A stretch of 64,000 nucleotides of DNA from Fluviicoccus keumensis (GTDB taxonomy: Bacteria; Pseudomonadota; Gammaproteobacteria; Pseudomonadales; Moraxellaceae): the NCBI RefSeq assembly GCF_004217445.1, contig NZ_SHKX01000012.1, forward strand, positions 310,001-374,000, given 5' to 3'. Within the stretch, counting starts at the first letter, position 1, and every line of letters begins with the position of its first letter. Positions 25,631 to 35,724 of this stretch are shown here, one piece after another. The position numbers and the translations under genes were made by a program. Below the pieces are notes generated by a model that worked only from the letters and a program-made list of their open reading frames with translations, made no database searches and was not told the origin of the DNA.

Positions 25631-26520
25631 GGCTTGTCGCCGCGCTGCCGCGCCAGTTCATGCTGGCGCTGGCGCATGCGGAAACGCGCCTTCTGTTCGT
25701 CCGTGGTCTTGTCGTGGCACCAGGCGCAGGCCACGCCATCTTCAAAATGCGGGCTGTGCAGGTCCTCTTCCAGCAGCGGGTGTCCGCAACCGAAACACAT
25801 GCGGGTGTGGCCGGGGTTGACGCCGTGCTCCACGCCCACCCGGCCATCAAACACAAAGCATTCCCCTTCCCACAGGCTCTGCTCGTCCGGGATTTCCTTC
25901 AGGTAGTTCAGGATACCGCCCTTGAGGTGGTACACCTCCCGAAAGCCTTCCTGCAACAGGTAGCTGGTCGATTTCTCGCAGCGGATGCCGCCGGTGCAGA
26001 ACATGGCGATCTTCTTGTCCTTGGCGTCCGCCAGCTCCTTGGCCACATATTCCGGAAACTCGCCGAAGGTGCGGGTCTTGGGGTCAATCGCGCCCTTGAA
26101 GGTGCCGGTCATCACTTCATAGTCGTTGCGGGTGTCGATCACCAGCACGTCCGGCTGCTGGATCAGGTCGTGCCATTCCTGCGGGCTCAGGTAGGTGCCG
26201 ACATGCTCGCGCGGGTTCACCGGCACGCCCAGCGTCACGATTTCCTGCTTCAGCTTGATCTTCAGCTTGCGGAAGGGATGCTCGTCGGCAAAGGACTCCT
26301 TGTACTCCATGCGCGTGAAGCCTTTCGCCAGCAGCAATTCATGCAGGCGGCTGATGCCTTCGCGACTGCCGGAAACGGTGCCGTTGATGCCCTCGCCCGC
26401 CACGATCAGCGTGCCCAGGATGCCCTGTTCGCGGCAGAAGGCGCGCAGTTCTTCCTGCAAGACGGCCGGGTTTTCCACGGCGCGGAACTGGTACAGCGCG
26501 GCAATGACGACTTGACTCAT
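25621..26520 (-). CDS. trhO: tRNA uridine(34) hydroxylase TrhO (rhodanese family)
   Basis: A 299-residue protein of the YceA/TrhO family, which hydroxylates uridine 34 of certain tRNAs on the way to 5-methoxyuridine-type modifications. The acylphosphatase-like N-terminal domain has GTLIVAGEGINGTVSG, the rhodanese domain has VLVIDTRNDYE and the active-site loop CTGGIRCEKST. A C-terminal cysteine-rich segment (CFGCGHPLLEED, CAWCHDK) probably binds zinc. I chose ATG 26520 (MSQVVIAALYQF), the usual family start; the frame extends to 26580. It converges with the GST gene. Confidence 0.92.
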   Translation of the reverse strand: MSQVVIAALYQFRAVENPAVLQEELRAFCREQGILGTLIVAGEGINGTVSGSREGISRLHELLLAKGFTRMEYKESFADEHPFRKLKIKLKQEIVTLGVPVNPREHVGTYLSPQEWHDLIQQPDVLVIDTRNDYEVMTGTFKGAIDPKTRTFGEFPEYVAKELADAKDKKIAMFCTGGIRCEKSTSYLLQEGFREVYHLKGGILNYLKEIPDEQSLWEGECFVFDGRVGVEHGVNPGHTRMCFGCGHPLLEEDLHSPHFEDGVACAWCHDKTTDEQKARFRMRQRQHELARQRGDKPQA

Positions 26521-26736
26521 GGCGGTATCCGACAGGCGATAATCAGGGACGGCGCGGGCGTGGGCCGCGAAGGCGCGCATGATAGCAGAAGCCCCGCTTA
26601 TTCCGGAAACCGCTGTTCTTTCGACGAAATGCGGCCGGAATTGACTTTTTTCACCCGGTCAAACGGTTTTGCGCCACTGACAGGTCATGCATAGTGTCCT
26701 ATCATTCGCGGCGTTCAACCAGCCGGAAGATCCCGC

Positions 26737-27879
26737 ATGAGCCACACCGCTGCTACCCGCAAGAAGCCATCCCGCAAGAAAGCCCAACGCGCTGTCCGCA
26801 ACCTGTCCGACCGTCTGCTGCGCCCGCAGGAAATGGTGCTGGCCGGCCGCAGCCCGTACGAAGTCATCCACGACAACGGTCTGGTGCGCCTGCGCCATTA
26901 CCATCCGCTCACGGAAGACTGCATCCTGCTCGATGGTGTCAAGGTGACGGTGGAAAAAGAGCGTCATGCGGTGCCGCTGGTGATCGTGCCGCCGCTGGCG
27001 GTGAACATGTTCATCTACGACCTGTTCCCCGAGCGCAGCATGATCCGCTACCTGCAGGCGCGCGGTTATGACATTTACCTGATCGACTGGGGCGTGCCGC
27101 GTCGCCGTCACGCGCACTACAACCTGGCCACCTATTGCGGCGAGCTGATGCCCGAGTTCCTCGCGCGGGTGCGCGAGCACAGCGGCTCGCAGGACCTGTC
27201 GCTGCACGGCTGGAGCATGGGTGGCATCTGCGTGCTGTGCTACACCGCGCTGAATCAGGACAAGCACATCCGTAACCTGATGGTGCTGGGTTCGCCCATC
27301 AACAGCCATGCCTCCGGCAAGCTGGGCAAGATGTACCAGTTCATGAACCGTAGGGCGGAATGGGTGCGCGAGAACACCGGTTTCCGCATCCACAACCTCA
27401 ATCCGCAGTGGCTGCACACGCCGGGCTGGATGAACACCCTCGGCTTCAAGCTGATGGACCCGGTCAGCAACCTGCGCGGTTACTGGGAGCTGCTGGGCAA
27501 GCTGGCCGACCGCGAGTTCGTGGTCAACCACGCCACCACCGCCGCCTTCCTTGATGGCATGGTCGCCTATCCCGGCGGCATCGTGCAGGACATGTCGGTG
27601 CGCATCTGGATCGACAACGAACTGGCCAAGGGCTACATGACCATCGGCGACAAGGAAATGCGCCTGTCGGACATCAACGCGTCACTGCTGGTCTTCGCCG
27701 GGCAGACCGACAACATGGTGACCCCCGCCGCTGTCGAAACCCTGCTGGATTACGTGTCCTCCACCGACAAGGAATTCCGCGTTGTTCCCGGCGGCCATCT
27801 GGGCCTGGTGCACAGCAGCAAGGCCCCGGAAAACATCTGGAAAGTGATCGCTGACTGGCTGGGAACGCGCTCTGACTAA
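26737..27879 (+). CDS. PHA-synthase-like alpha/beta hydrolase with serine nucleophile
   Basis: A 380-residue alpha/beta hydrolase of the PhaC-like group. It has the PhaC landmarks PLVIVPPLAVNMFIYDLFPERSMIRYLQARGYDIYLIDWG (~80-118), a nucleophile elbow, LVFAGQTDNMVTP (~310, acid) and PGGHLGLVHS (~346, His). The elbow reads HGWSMGG with Ser160, whereas true PHA synthases have Cys (G-x-C-x-G). So a hydrolase or acyltransferase is more likely than a polymerase. The N-terminus is lysine- and arginine-rich. There are no phaB, phaA or phasin genes nearby. It is a single gene with its own upstream region. Confidence 0.8.
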   Translation: MSHTAATRKKPSRKKAQRAVRNLSDRLLRPQEMVLAGRSPYEVIHDNGLVRLRHYHPLTEDCILLDGVKVTVEKERHAVPLVIVPPLAVNMFIYDLFPERSMIRYLQARGYDIYLIDWGVPRRRHAHYNLATYCGELMPEFLARVREHSGSQDLSLHGWSMGGICVLCYTALNQDKHIRNLMVLGSPINSHASGKLGKMYQFMNRRAEWVRENTGFRIHNLNPQWLHTPGWMNTLGFKLMDPVSNLRGYWELLGKLADREFVVNHATTAAFLDGMVAYPGGIVQDMSVRIWIDNELAKGYMTIGDKEMRLSDINASLLVFAGQTDNMVTPAAVETLLDYVSSTDKEFRVVPGGHLGLVHSSKAPENIWKVIADWLGTRSD

Positions 27880-28001
27880 GGCGGGAATGTCTGTCAATAG
27901 CGTTATTGTCGGACATTTTCTTTGCTATCGGAGTGGAAATCAGGCAGAATATTGGCCCACTAGCACGCATGTGCATGTTTCTAAATCGCTTCAGGGTTGC
28001 T

Positions 28002-28223
28002 ATGTCAAACAAAGAAGAGCAGATCGAGATGGACGGCACGGTGATTGACACCCTGCCCAACACGATGTTCCGCGTACAACTGGAAAACGGTCACATTGTT
28101 ACCGCCCACATCTCCGGCAAAATGCGCAAGCACTACATCCGCATTCTCACCGGTGACCAGGTCAAGGTCGAAATGACCCCCTATGACCTGAGCAAAGGCC
28201 GCATCACTTACCGCGTCCGCTAA
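28002..28223 (+). CDS. infA: Translation initiation factor IF-1
   Basis: The 73-residue OB-fold factor that binds the A site of the 30S subunit during initiation. The sequence is canonical (DTLPNTMFRVQLENGHIVTAHISGKMRKHYIRILTGDQVKVEMTPYDLSKGRI). AGGG lies 6 bases before the ATG at 28002; the in-frame extension to 27906 is not coding. The N-terminus (SNKEEQIEMDG) is a little longer than in E. coli. It converges with clpA, the arrangement seen across the Pseudomonadales. Confidence 0.98.
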   Translation: MSNKEEQIEMDGTVIDTLPNTMFRVQLENGHIVTAHISGKMRKHYIRILTGDQVKVEMTPYDLSKGRITYRVR

Positions 28224-28239
28224 TCAGTCAGTTCCAGCA

Positions 28240-28264
28240 AAAAGCCACGCATGCGTGGCTTTTT
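28240..28264. terminator. Bidirectional terminator between infA and clpA
   Basis: A nearly perfect palindrome, AAAAGCCACGC then GCGTGGCTTTT, with an A-run on one side and a T-run on the other, so it can end infA transcripts (+) and clpA transcripts (-). It lies 16 bases after the infA stop. Confidence 0.9.
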
Positions 28265-28286
28265 GTGTTGCTGCGATTTCCTCCTG

Positions 28287-28307
28287 AAGCCCTCCGGTGG
28301 AGGGCTT
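28287..28307 (-). terminator. Hairpin directly after clpA
   Basis: AAGCCCTCC at 28287-28295 pairs with GGAGGGCTT at 28299-28307 around a 3-base loop, 8 bases beyond the clpA stop. There is no T-run, so it probably protects the clpA mRNA end or works with the next hairpin. Confidence 0.5.
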
Positions 28308-28314
28308 GGTGCAA

Positions 28315-30606
28315 TCAGGCGGGCGTGGCGGTCTTGCGTTCCGCCGTTTCCACATGCAGGGAAATCTTGCCGTTTTCGACGGTGACATGCACCTGCCCGC
28401 CGTGTCCGGCCAGTTCGCCAAACAGGATGATCTCGGCCAGCGGCTTCTTCAGGTTTTCCTGAATCACCCGCGCCATCGGCCTTGCGCCCATCAGCTTGTC
28501 GTAGCCGTGTTCCGCCAGCCACAGGCGCGCGCTTTCATCAACGTCCAGCACCACGTGCTTGTCATCCAGCTGCGCCTGCAATTCGGTCAGGAACTTGTCG
28601 ACCACCCCGGCAATCACGATTGGATCCAGCGCATGGAACTGGATGATGGCGTCCAGCCGGTTGCGGAATTCCGGCGAGAACATCTTCTTCATCACTTCCA
28701 TCGCGTCGGTGGTGTGATCCTGCTGGGTGAAGCCGATGCTGGCGCGGGTCAGGCTTTCCGCCCCGGCGTTGGTGGTCAGCACCAGGATAACGTGGCGGAA
28801 GTCGGACTTGCGGCCGTTGTTGTCGGTCAGCGTGCCGTGGTCCATCACCTGCAGCAGCAGGTTGAAAACTTCCGGGTGCGCCTTCTCGATTTCATCCAGC
28901 AGCAGCACGCAGTGCGGATGCTTGGTGATGGCTTCGGTCAGCAGGCCGCCTTGGTCAAAGCCGACATAGCCGGGAGGTGCGCCGATCAGCCGCGAGACGG
29001 TATGACGCTCCATGTATTCCGACATGTCGAAGCGCACCAGCTCGATGCCCATGATCTTGGCCAGCTGCTTGGTGACTTCGGTCTTGCCGACGCCAGTGGG
29101 ACCGGCGAACAGGAAGCAGCCGACCGGCTTCTCCGGGGCCTTCAGACCGGCGCGCGACAGCTTGATCGCCGAGGTCAGGGCATCGATGGCCTGATCCTGA
29201 CCGAAGACGGTCATCTTCAGGTCACGTTCCAGATTACGCAGCGATTCCTTGTCGTTGGCGGACACCGATTTCGGCGGGATGCGCGCAATGCGCGCCACCA
29301 CGTCCTCGATTTCGCCGACGCCGATGGTCTTCTTGCGCTTGCTGGGGGCCAACAGACGCTGGAAGGCGCCCGCCTCGTCAATCACGTCAATCGCCTTATC
29401 CGGCAGGAAGCGCTCGTTGATGTAGCGGTCAGCCAGTTCGGCGGCTACTTCCAGCGCCTTGTCGGTGTAGCGCACGCCGTGGTGTTCCTCGAAGCGCGAC
29501 TTCAGGCCCTTGAGGATCTGGTAAGTCTCGCCCACGGTCGGTTCGGGAATGTCGATCTTCTGGAAGCGGCGCGACAGCGCGCGGTCCTTTTCGAAGATGC
29601 CCCGGTATTCCTGATAGGTGGTGGAGCCCATGCAACGCATGCTGCCGTTCACCAGCACCGGCTTGATCAGGTTCGACGCATCCATCACCCCGCCGCTGGC
29701 CGCGCCCGCGCCGATGATGGTGTGGATCTCGTCAATGAACAGGATGGCGTCTTCCTGCTTCTTCAGTTCGTTCAACAGCGCTTTGAAGCGCTTCTCGAAG
29801 TCGCCGCGGTACTTGGTGCCCGCCAGCAGCGCGCCCATGTCCAGGCTGTAGACCACGGCCTTTTGCAGCGCCTCCGGAGCCTTGCCGCTGACAATCAGCC
29901 AGGCCAGGCCCTCGGCGATCGCGGTCTTGCCGACGCCGGGCTCACCCACCAGCAGCGGGTTGTTCTTGCGACGACGGCAGAGGATTTGCGCGGCGCGTTC
30001 CACTTCGGCGTCACGGCCCACCAGCGGGTCGATCTTGCCGTCGCGCGCCAGGTCGTTCAGGTTGGATGCGTACGCGCCCAGCGCGCTTTTCGGCATGGCG
30101 TCGCCGCCTTCCTCATCCATGGATTGACTGTCATTGCTGCCGGCGTCGCTGTCGCTGTTGTTCTCTTCGTTTTGCTTGGTGATGCCGTGGGAAATGAAAT
30201 TGACCACGTCCAGGCGGCTGACATTCTGTTTCTTCAGGAAGTAAACCGCTTGGGATTCCTGCTCCGAGAAAATGGCGACCAGCACGTTGGCGCCGGTCAC
30301 TTCCTTCTTGCCGGAAGACTGCACGTGGAACACGGCGCGTTGCAGCACGCGCTGGAAGCCCAATGTCGGCTGGGTTTCGCGGTCGGCCTCGCGGGCGCCG
30401 AGTTTCGGGGTGGTTTCATCAACAAACTGGGTCAGATCACGACGCAGGCCTGATACTTCAACGCCGCAAGCCTTGAGCACCTTCACCGCCGAGTCGTTGT
30501 CGAGCAGGGCGAGCAGCAGGTGTTCCACGGTCATGAATTCATGGCGCTTCGAACGGGCATCCCGGAAGGCCAGATTAAGCGAGACTTCTAGATCGCGACT
30601 GAGCAT
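28315..30606 (-). CDS. clpA: ATP-dependent Clp protease ATP-binding subunit ClpA
   Basis: A 763-residue AAA+ unfoldase that feeds substrates into ClpP, including N-end-rule proteins delivered by ClpS. The N-domain (residues 1-145, FRDARSKRHEFMTVEHLLLALL) binds ClpS. D1 has Walker A GEPGVGKT and Walker B AILFIDEIH; D2 has Walker A GPTGVGKT and LLLDEIEKAHPEV. The ClpP-binding IGL-type loop is expected in D2 (RASIGFTQQ). AGGTGG precedes the ATG. It lies 24 bases after clpS on the same strand, as in E. coli and Pseudomonas. Confidence 0.98.
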   Translation of the reverse strand: MLSRDLEVSLNLAFRDARSKRHEFMTVEHLLLALLDNDSAVKVLKACGVEVSGLRRDLTQFVDETTPKLGAREADRETQPTLGFQRVLQRAVFHVQSSGKKEVTGANVLVAIFSEQESQAVYFLKKQNVSRLDVVNFISHGITKQNEENNSDSDAGSNDSQSMDEEGGDAMPKSALGAYASNLNDLARDGKIDPLVGRDAEVERAAQILCRRRKNNPLLVGEPGVGKTAIAEGLAWLIVSGKAPEALQKAVVYSLDMGALLAGTKYRGDFEKRFKALLNELKKQEDAILFIDEIHTIIGAGAASGGVMDASNLIKPVLVNGSMRCMGSTTYQEYRGIFEKDRALSRRFQKIDIPEPTVGETYQILKGLKSRFEEHHGVRYTDKALEVAAELADRYINERFLPDKAIDVIDEAGAFQRLLAPSKRKKTIGVGEIEDVVARIARIPPKSVSANDKESLRNLERDLKMTVFGQDQAIDALTSAIKLSRAGLKAPEKPVGCFLFAGPTGVGKTEVTKQLAKIMGIELVRFDMSEYMERHTVSRLIGAPPGYVGFDQGGLLTEAITKHPHCVLLLDEIEKAHPEVFNLLLQVMDHGTLTDNNGRKSDFRHVILVLTTNAGAESLTRASIGFTQQDHTTDAMEVMKKMFSPEFRNRLDAIIQFHALDPIVIAGVVDKFLTELQAQLDDKHVVLDVDESARLWLAEHGYDKLMGARPMARVIQENLKKPLAEIILFGELAGHGGQVHVTVENGKISLHVETAERKTATPA

Positions 30607-30630
30607 TTCACCACCTGTCTGTGTGTCCGG

Positions 30631-30999
30631 TCAGCCGGACTTCTGTTCTACCCGGCACATGAGCGGATGCTCGTGTTCGCGGGCATGGTTAACCACTTGT
30701 TGAGCCTTGGTTTCAGCAATATCGCGGGGGTAGACACCGGCCACCCCCTTGCCTTCGTAGTGAACCGCCAGCATGACGCGCGTGGCTTGTTCGCGATCCA
30801 GCCCGAAGAACCCTTCCAGAACTTCTACCACAAAATCCATCGGGGTGTAGTCATCATTCAGCAACACCACCTGGAAAAGCGGTGGCATCTTGAGCGCCGG
30901 TTTGGCCTGCTGTACCGCCAGGCCGCCTTCGCCGGAATCATGCGCCTCATCATCGGGCATCTGATTGGATATTAGGTCAAAAGGAAAGTGATTTCCCAT
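30631..30999 (-). CDS. clpS: Clp protease adaptor ClpS
   Basis: The adaptor that hands N-degron proteins to ClpAP. The folded domain spans ~residues 38-122, with PLFQVVLLNDDYTPMDFVVEVL and HYEGKGVAGVYPRDIAETKA forming the N-degron pocket, and the flexible N-terminal extension precedes it. With ATG 30999 the protein has 122 residues, the length of the Pseudomonas protein; ATG 30960 would give 109, and the frame is open to 31047. None of these starts has a strong ribosome site. It is the first gene of clpS-clpA. Confidence 0.95.
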   Translation of the reverse strand: MGNHFPFDLISNQMPDDEAHDSGEGGLAVQQAKPALKMPPLFQVVLLNDDYTPMDFVVEVLEGFFGLDREQATRVMLAVHYEGKGVAGVYPRDIAETKAQQVVNHAREHEHPLMCRVEQKSG

Positions 31000-31127
31000 A
31001 ACAACGCGCCTACAAAAAGGTATGGGTTTGGTAGCCGTCTTTGACAAGGGTGAACGGATGAGCGGTTATTTTAAGACTTCAGGCGGAAATGCGGTAATAA
31101 AACATTCAGTCGAAAATCCCCGCCAAT

Positions 31128-31148
31128 AAAAAGGCCCCCGAAGGGGCC
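31128..31148 (-). terminator. Intrinsic terminator after icd
   Basis: On the minus strand GGCCCC pairs with GGGGCC around a CTTCGG-type tetraloop (31133-31148), followed by five T. It lies about 30 bases after the icd stop. Confidence 0.9.
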
Positions 31149-31178
31149 GATCTTACGCGGATTCCGCCAGCGGCAACA

Positions 31179-32441
<1,263 letters not shown>

Positions 32442-32598
32442 TGTGCAGGTACTCCCTTGTATGTGTTGATATGAGCAATCCGGCGCGTGGGATGTGGCGC
32501 CGCAGATTGCTGCCTATGTTAATGCCTTGTCGGGCAAAATTGACGGCCGGAAGGATTTATTCGGGAAATGTGCCCATAAACACAGGTGATGATCTTTG

Positions 32599-33201
32599 AT
32601 GTCGGAACTCGTACTGTTCAATAAACCCTACGGTGTGCTCACCCAGTTCCGCAAGACGGATGAGCGTTCGACGCTGGCCGATTTCTTTACGGACCCGGAT
32701 ATCCATCCTTGCGGGCGGCTGGACATGGATTCAGAAGGCTTGTTGCTGTTGACAGCGGACGGCGCACTGAATGCGCGCATTACTGATCCCAAATTCAAGC
32801 TGCCCAAAACCTATTGGGCGCAGGTTGACGGCGATATCACTGAGGAGGCGCTGGCGCGCTTGCGGGCGGGTGTGATGCTGAATGACGGCCCTACCCGTCC
32901 CGCCGCGGCTTGCAAGCTGACGGAACCGTTGCTGTGGCCGCGCAATCCGCCGGTCCGGTATCGGGCGGCAATTCCCACCAGCTGGGTCGAACTGGTCATC
33001 AGCGAGGGACGGAACCGGCAGGTGCGCCGGATGACCGCGGCGGTGGGTTTTCCGACCTTGCGGCTGGTGCGGGTCAGGATCGGTGACTGGGCGCTGGCTG
33101 ATCTGCAGCCGGGCGAGTGGCGAAGCGTTGATGTCCCTGCTGCCCCGTCGTCGGCAACTCTGCGTGGCAGACCGGCCGGAAGACGTTATTCCGGCCGGTG
33201 A
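32599..33201 (+). CDS. rluE: 23S rRNA pseudouridine synthase RluE-type
   Basis: A 200-residue RsuA/RluB/E/F-family pseudouridine synthase, most like RluE, which modifies U2457 of 23S rRNA. There is no S4 domain; the protein starts directly with LVLFNKPYGVLTQF. The catalytic aspartate is in GRLDMDSEGLLLLT, and EGRNRQVRRM is the C-terminal family motif. ATG 32599 follows a TTG at 32596. The last 25 residues (SSATLRGRPAGRRYSGR) are a basic tail. It diverges from icd and converges with the acyl-CoA dehydrogenase gene. Confidence 0.9.
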   Translation: MSELVLFNKPYGVLTQFRKTDERSTLADFFTDPDIHPCGRLDMDSEGLLLLTADGALNARITDPKFKLPKTYWAQVDGDITEEALARLRAGVMLNDGPTRPAAACKLTEPLLWPRNPPVRYRAAIPTSWVELVISEGRNRQVRRMTAAVGFPTLRLVRVRIGDWALADLQPGEWRSVDVPAAPSSATLRGRPAGRRYSGR

Positions 33202-33205
33202 GGTT

Positions 33206-34405
33206 TCACACGCCCCAGTGGAAGAATTCCGGCCCTTCGGCCAGATAGGAGCGTGAAATGACCATCTTGTGGACTTCACTGGCTCCGTCCACCAGTCGCG
33301 CCTGCCGCGCATAGCGGTAGATCCATTCCACGATGGTGTCCTTCGAGTAGCCGCGAGCGCCCAGTAACTGGATGGCGGTATCGGCCGCTTTGTGCAGGGT
33401 GTCGGCGACGTGAATCTTGGCGATTGAAATCTCGCTGCGGGCAAAATCGCCCTGATCCAGTTTCCAGGCCGCCTGCATCGTCAGCAGCCGGCCGATGTGG
33501 ATGTCCTTGGCGACATCACCCAACATCCACTGCACGCCTTCATGCCCTGCCAGCGGCTGACCAAAACTCATCCGTTCCGATACATGACCGGCGGCTTCCT
33601 CCATGCAGCGCTTGGCCAGGCCCAGCCAGCGCATGCAGTGGGTCAGCCTCGCCACGCCCAGGCGGATTTGCGTGACTTTCAGGCCGTCGCCAACGTTGAG
33701 CAGCCGGTTCTCGTCCGGAATTTCCAGCCCTTCGAACACCAGTTCACAGTGGCCGCCGTGTTCTTCCGGCCCCATGATCGGAATGCGGCGCTCGATGCGC
33801 CAGCCCGGCTGTGAGGCATCGAACAGGAAAGCGGTGAGTCCCTTGCGGTCATCCTCGCCCGTTCGCGCCAACAGGATGAAATGCTGTGCTCCATCCGCGC
33901 CGGTAATGAACCATTTCCGGCCGTTGATGATCCACTTGTCGCCTTGCCTTGTGGCGGTGGTGTAGGTCAGCGACGGGTCGGAGCCGCACCCCTTGGGTTC
34001 GGTCATGGCGAAAGCGGAACGCACCTTGCCATCGATAATCGGCTGCAACCAGCGCTGCTTCATGGCTTCATTCGGCAGGATGCGGTTCAACAGCATCATG
34101 TTGCCGTCATCGGGCGGCGCGGCGTTGATCATCACCGGTCCGAACGGCGAACGGGCCGCCTCTTCATAGATGGCGGCCATGCCGACCACGCCAACCCCGG
34201 CCCCGCCTCGTTCTTTCGGCATCTGGAAAGCCCACAGCCCCTGTTCGCGAGCCAGCGCCCGTACCTGCGCCACAATATCTTCACGGATGTTTTCGTGTTC
34301 ATCGAATGCGTGGGGGTCTTTTTCCAGCGGCATGACATGACGGGCGACAAAGTCGCGGACGCGGAGGCGGTAATCCTCGATTTCGGGAGACAGCGAAAAA
34401 TCCAT
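33206..34405 (-). CDS. Acyl-CoA dehydrogenase, ACAD10/11-like
   Basis: A 399-residue FAD enzyme of the acyl-CoA dehydrogenase family, which introduces the alpha-beta double bond in acyl-CoA. It has FAMTEPKGCGSDPSLTYT (flavin and substrate loop), KWIINGRKWFITGA and the C-terminal RQARLVDGASEVHK, a motif shared with the ACAD10/11 group rather than with short-chain dehydrogenases. I chose ATG 34405 (MDFSLSPEIEDYRLRVRDF). It follows the MpaB-family gene by about 80 bases on the same strand, so co-transcription is possible. Chain length preference is unknown. Confidence 0.9.
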   Translation of the reverse strand: MDFSLSPEIEDYRLRVRDFVARHVMPLEKDPHAFDEHENIREDIVAQVRALAREQGLWAFQMPKERGGAGVGVVGMAAIYEEAARSPFGPVMINAAPPDDGNMMLLNRILPNEAMKQRWLQPIIDGKVRSAFAMTEPKGCGSDPSLTYTTATRQGDKWIINGRKWFITGADGAQHFILLARTGEDDRKGLTAFLFDASQPGWRIERRIPIMGPEEHGGHCELVFEGLEIPDENRLLNVGDGLKVTQIRLGVARLTHCMRWLGLAKRCMEEAAGHVSERMSFGQPLAGHEGVQWMLGDVAKDIHIGRLLTMQAAWKLDQGDFARSEISIAKIHVADTLHKAADTAIQLLGARGYSKDTIVEWIYRYARQARLVDGASEVHKMVISRSYLAEGPEFFHWGV

Positions 34406-34485
34406 GAACAGCGGGCCTCGTGGGTCAGAAAAGGATTCGGGGATCACACGGATCCCCGACAGGGTTCAGGTTGGCCGCCCGCCAC

Positions 34486-35724
34486 TCAGGTATGGGCGGG
34501 ATGATTGGCGCCGGGCTGGATGACGCCGTGGGTTTTGTCGCCGAACAACGAAGCCAGCGCGTCTTCCTGCTCCCGCCGGCCACGGCGTTCCTGTTCGGCG
34601 CGTTGGCCCGGCAACCAGTGACGCAGGCTGTAGGTGGCGAAACGGGGCAACAGCGTGAGCCAGGGATACCACGGCAGGATGTTTTCGGGCAAGCCCAGCT
34701 GCGCCATCTTGTCGGGGCCCAGGAAAAAGCGGCTGACGCTGAGATGCTGGTGATAATAAAGCCGGCGGCGTAATGCCTGGAAACTGGGAAAGTGGCGTTC
34801 CAGCGGTTCGTTGGCCAAGGCTATCGCCATTTCGCGGCTGGTGTCATCCGGCTTGCTCTGGGTCATGAAGGTATGGTTCAGCAGCACGATCGCGTCGCGC
34901 TCGGAAAACACCAGCCATTTTTCCTCGACACCCATCAGCCAGCAGGCATAGCTCCACAAATGCATCACGGCCTTGGATTCGCGCGGGGTGACCGGCAGGC
35001 CCAGTTTGCGCAAGCCGCCCAGCATCACGGCGCTGAATCCCAGATAGGTGGCGACCATGTCGATCTGGCTCACCGGCAATCCCCACTTGGCGCTGTCCCA
35101 GTCCGGTCGCGCCGCCAGGTTGCGACGCACCAGTGCATGCACCAGCCGTACATGCAGCGTGGTCTTGAAGCCTTCGCCAAAACGTTCCAGACCGCCGGGC
35201 GTGGTGCAATCCATCCACCACTTCCCGGTTTCGGCGACGCGCTGTGCGGTTCCCCGGTTCAATGCCCCGGTCATCAGCAGCGACTGGTTGAACCCGGACA
35301 GCAGGTAGCCGCCCATCAGGGCGAGATCGCGCAGCACATAGGTAGATGCCAGCCCGGTTCCGTGAATGAAGCGCATGCCCTCATCCAGTAACTGCCGGTC
35401 AACCCAGGCAGGCGGAGTTTCAACTGTGCGGAAGAAGGTTTTCAAGGCTTCGGGGGCATTCTCCACCCGCTCGATCCCCTCTTCCATCGCCTGCTTGAAC
35501 TGGCGGCGCGCCAGTGCGGGATCCGAGGCGTACATCCAGTCCAGCATCTTGTCCATGGCAGGATCGCCATCCCAGAGCGCATCCACCACCCGGTCATACT
35601 CGGCCCGTGTCGGCGCCAGCTCACGCCCCAGAATCAGCTTCAACCAGCCCGGCGTCTTGACGCGGGTTTTTTCGAATGGGCGCACCCGCTGGGGTGTGGG
35701 TCGGGGATGAGCAATAGCGGTCAT
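34486..35724 (-). CDS. Oxygenase MpaB family protein (DUF2236)
   Basis: A 412-residue protein of the MpaB/DUF2236 family, related to heme-b-dependent latex-clearing oxygenase Lcp. The family core runs over residues ~100-310, including GLASTYVLRDLALMGGYLLSGFNQSLLMTGALNRGTAQRVAETGKWW and ATYLGFSAVMLGGLRKLG. A conserved histidine expected to bind heme lies in this core, but I cannot name it surely. No signal peptide is visible, so it is cytoplasmic. The C-terminus is charged. Its substrate is unknown; the downstream acyl-CoA dehydrogenase gene hints at lipid or isoprenoid oxidation. Confidence 0.85.
   Translation of the reverse strand: MTAIAHPRPTPQRVRPFEKTRVKTPGWLKLILGRELAPTRAEYDRVVDALWDGDPAMDKMLDWMYASDPALARRQFKQAMEEGIERVENAPEALKTFFRTVETPPAWVDRQLLDEGMRFIHGTGLASTYVLRDLALMGGYLLSGFNQSLLMTGALNRGTAQRVAETGKWWMDCTTPGGLERFGEGFKTTLHVRLVHALVRRNLAARPDWDSAKWGLPVSQIDMVATYLGFSAVMLGGLRKLGLPVTPRESKAVMHLWSYACWLMGVEEKWLVFSERDAIVLLNHTFMTQSKPDDTSREMAIALANEPLERHFPSFQALRRRLYYHQHLSVSRFFLGPDKMAQLGLPENILPWYPWLTLLPRFATYSLRHWLPGQRAEQERRGRREQEDALASLFGDKTHGVIQPGANHPAHT

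Noticed and set aside
26737..27879. Class III PHA synthase
   Set aside because: The catalytic cysteine is replaced by serine in GWSMG and no phaE, phaA, phaB or phasin gene is nearby, so I kept only a hydrolase call.
28297..30453. Long open frame of over 700 codons on the plus strand opposite clpA
   Set aside because: It is exactly antisense to the fully conserved clpA gene, has no ribosome site and no recognisable motif; high G+C makes such frames common.
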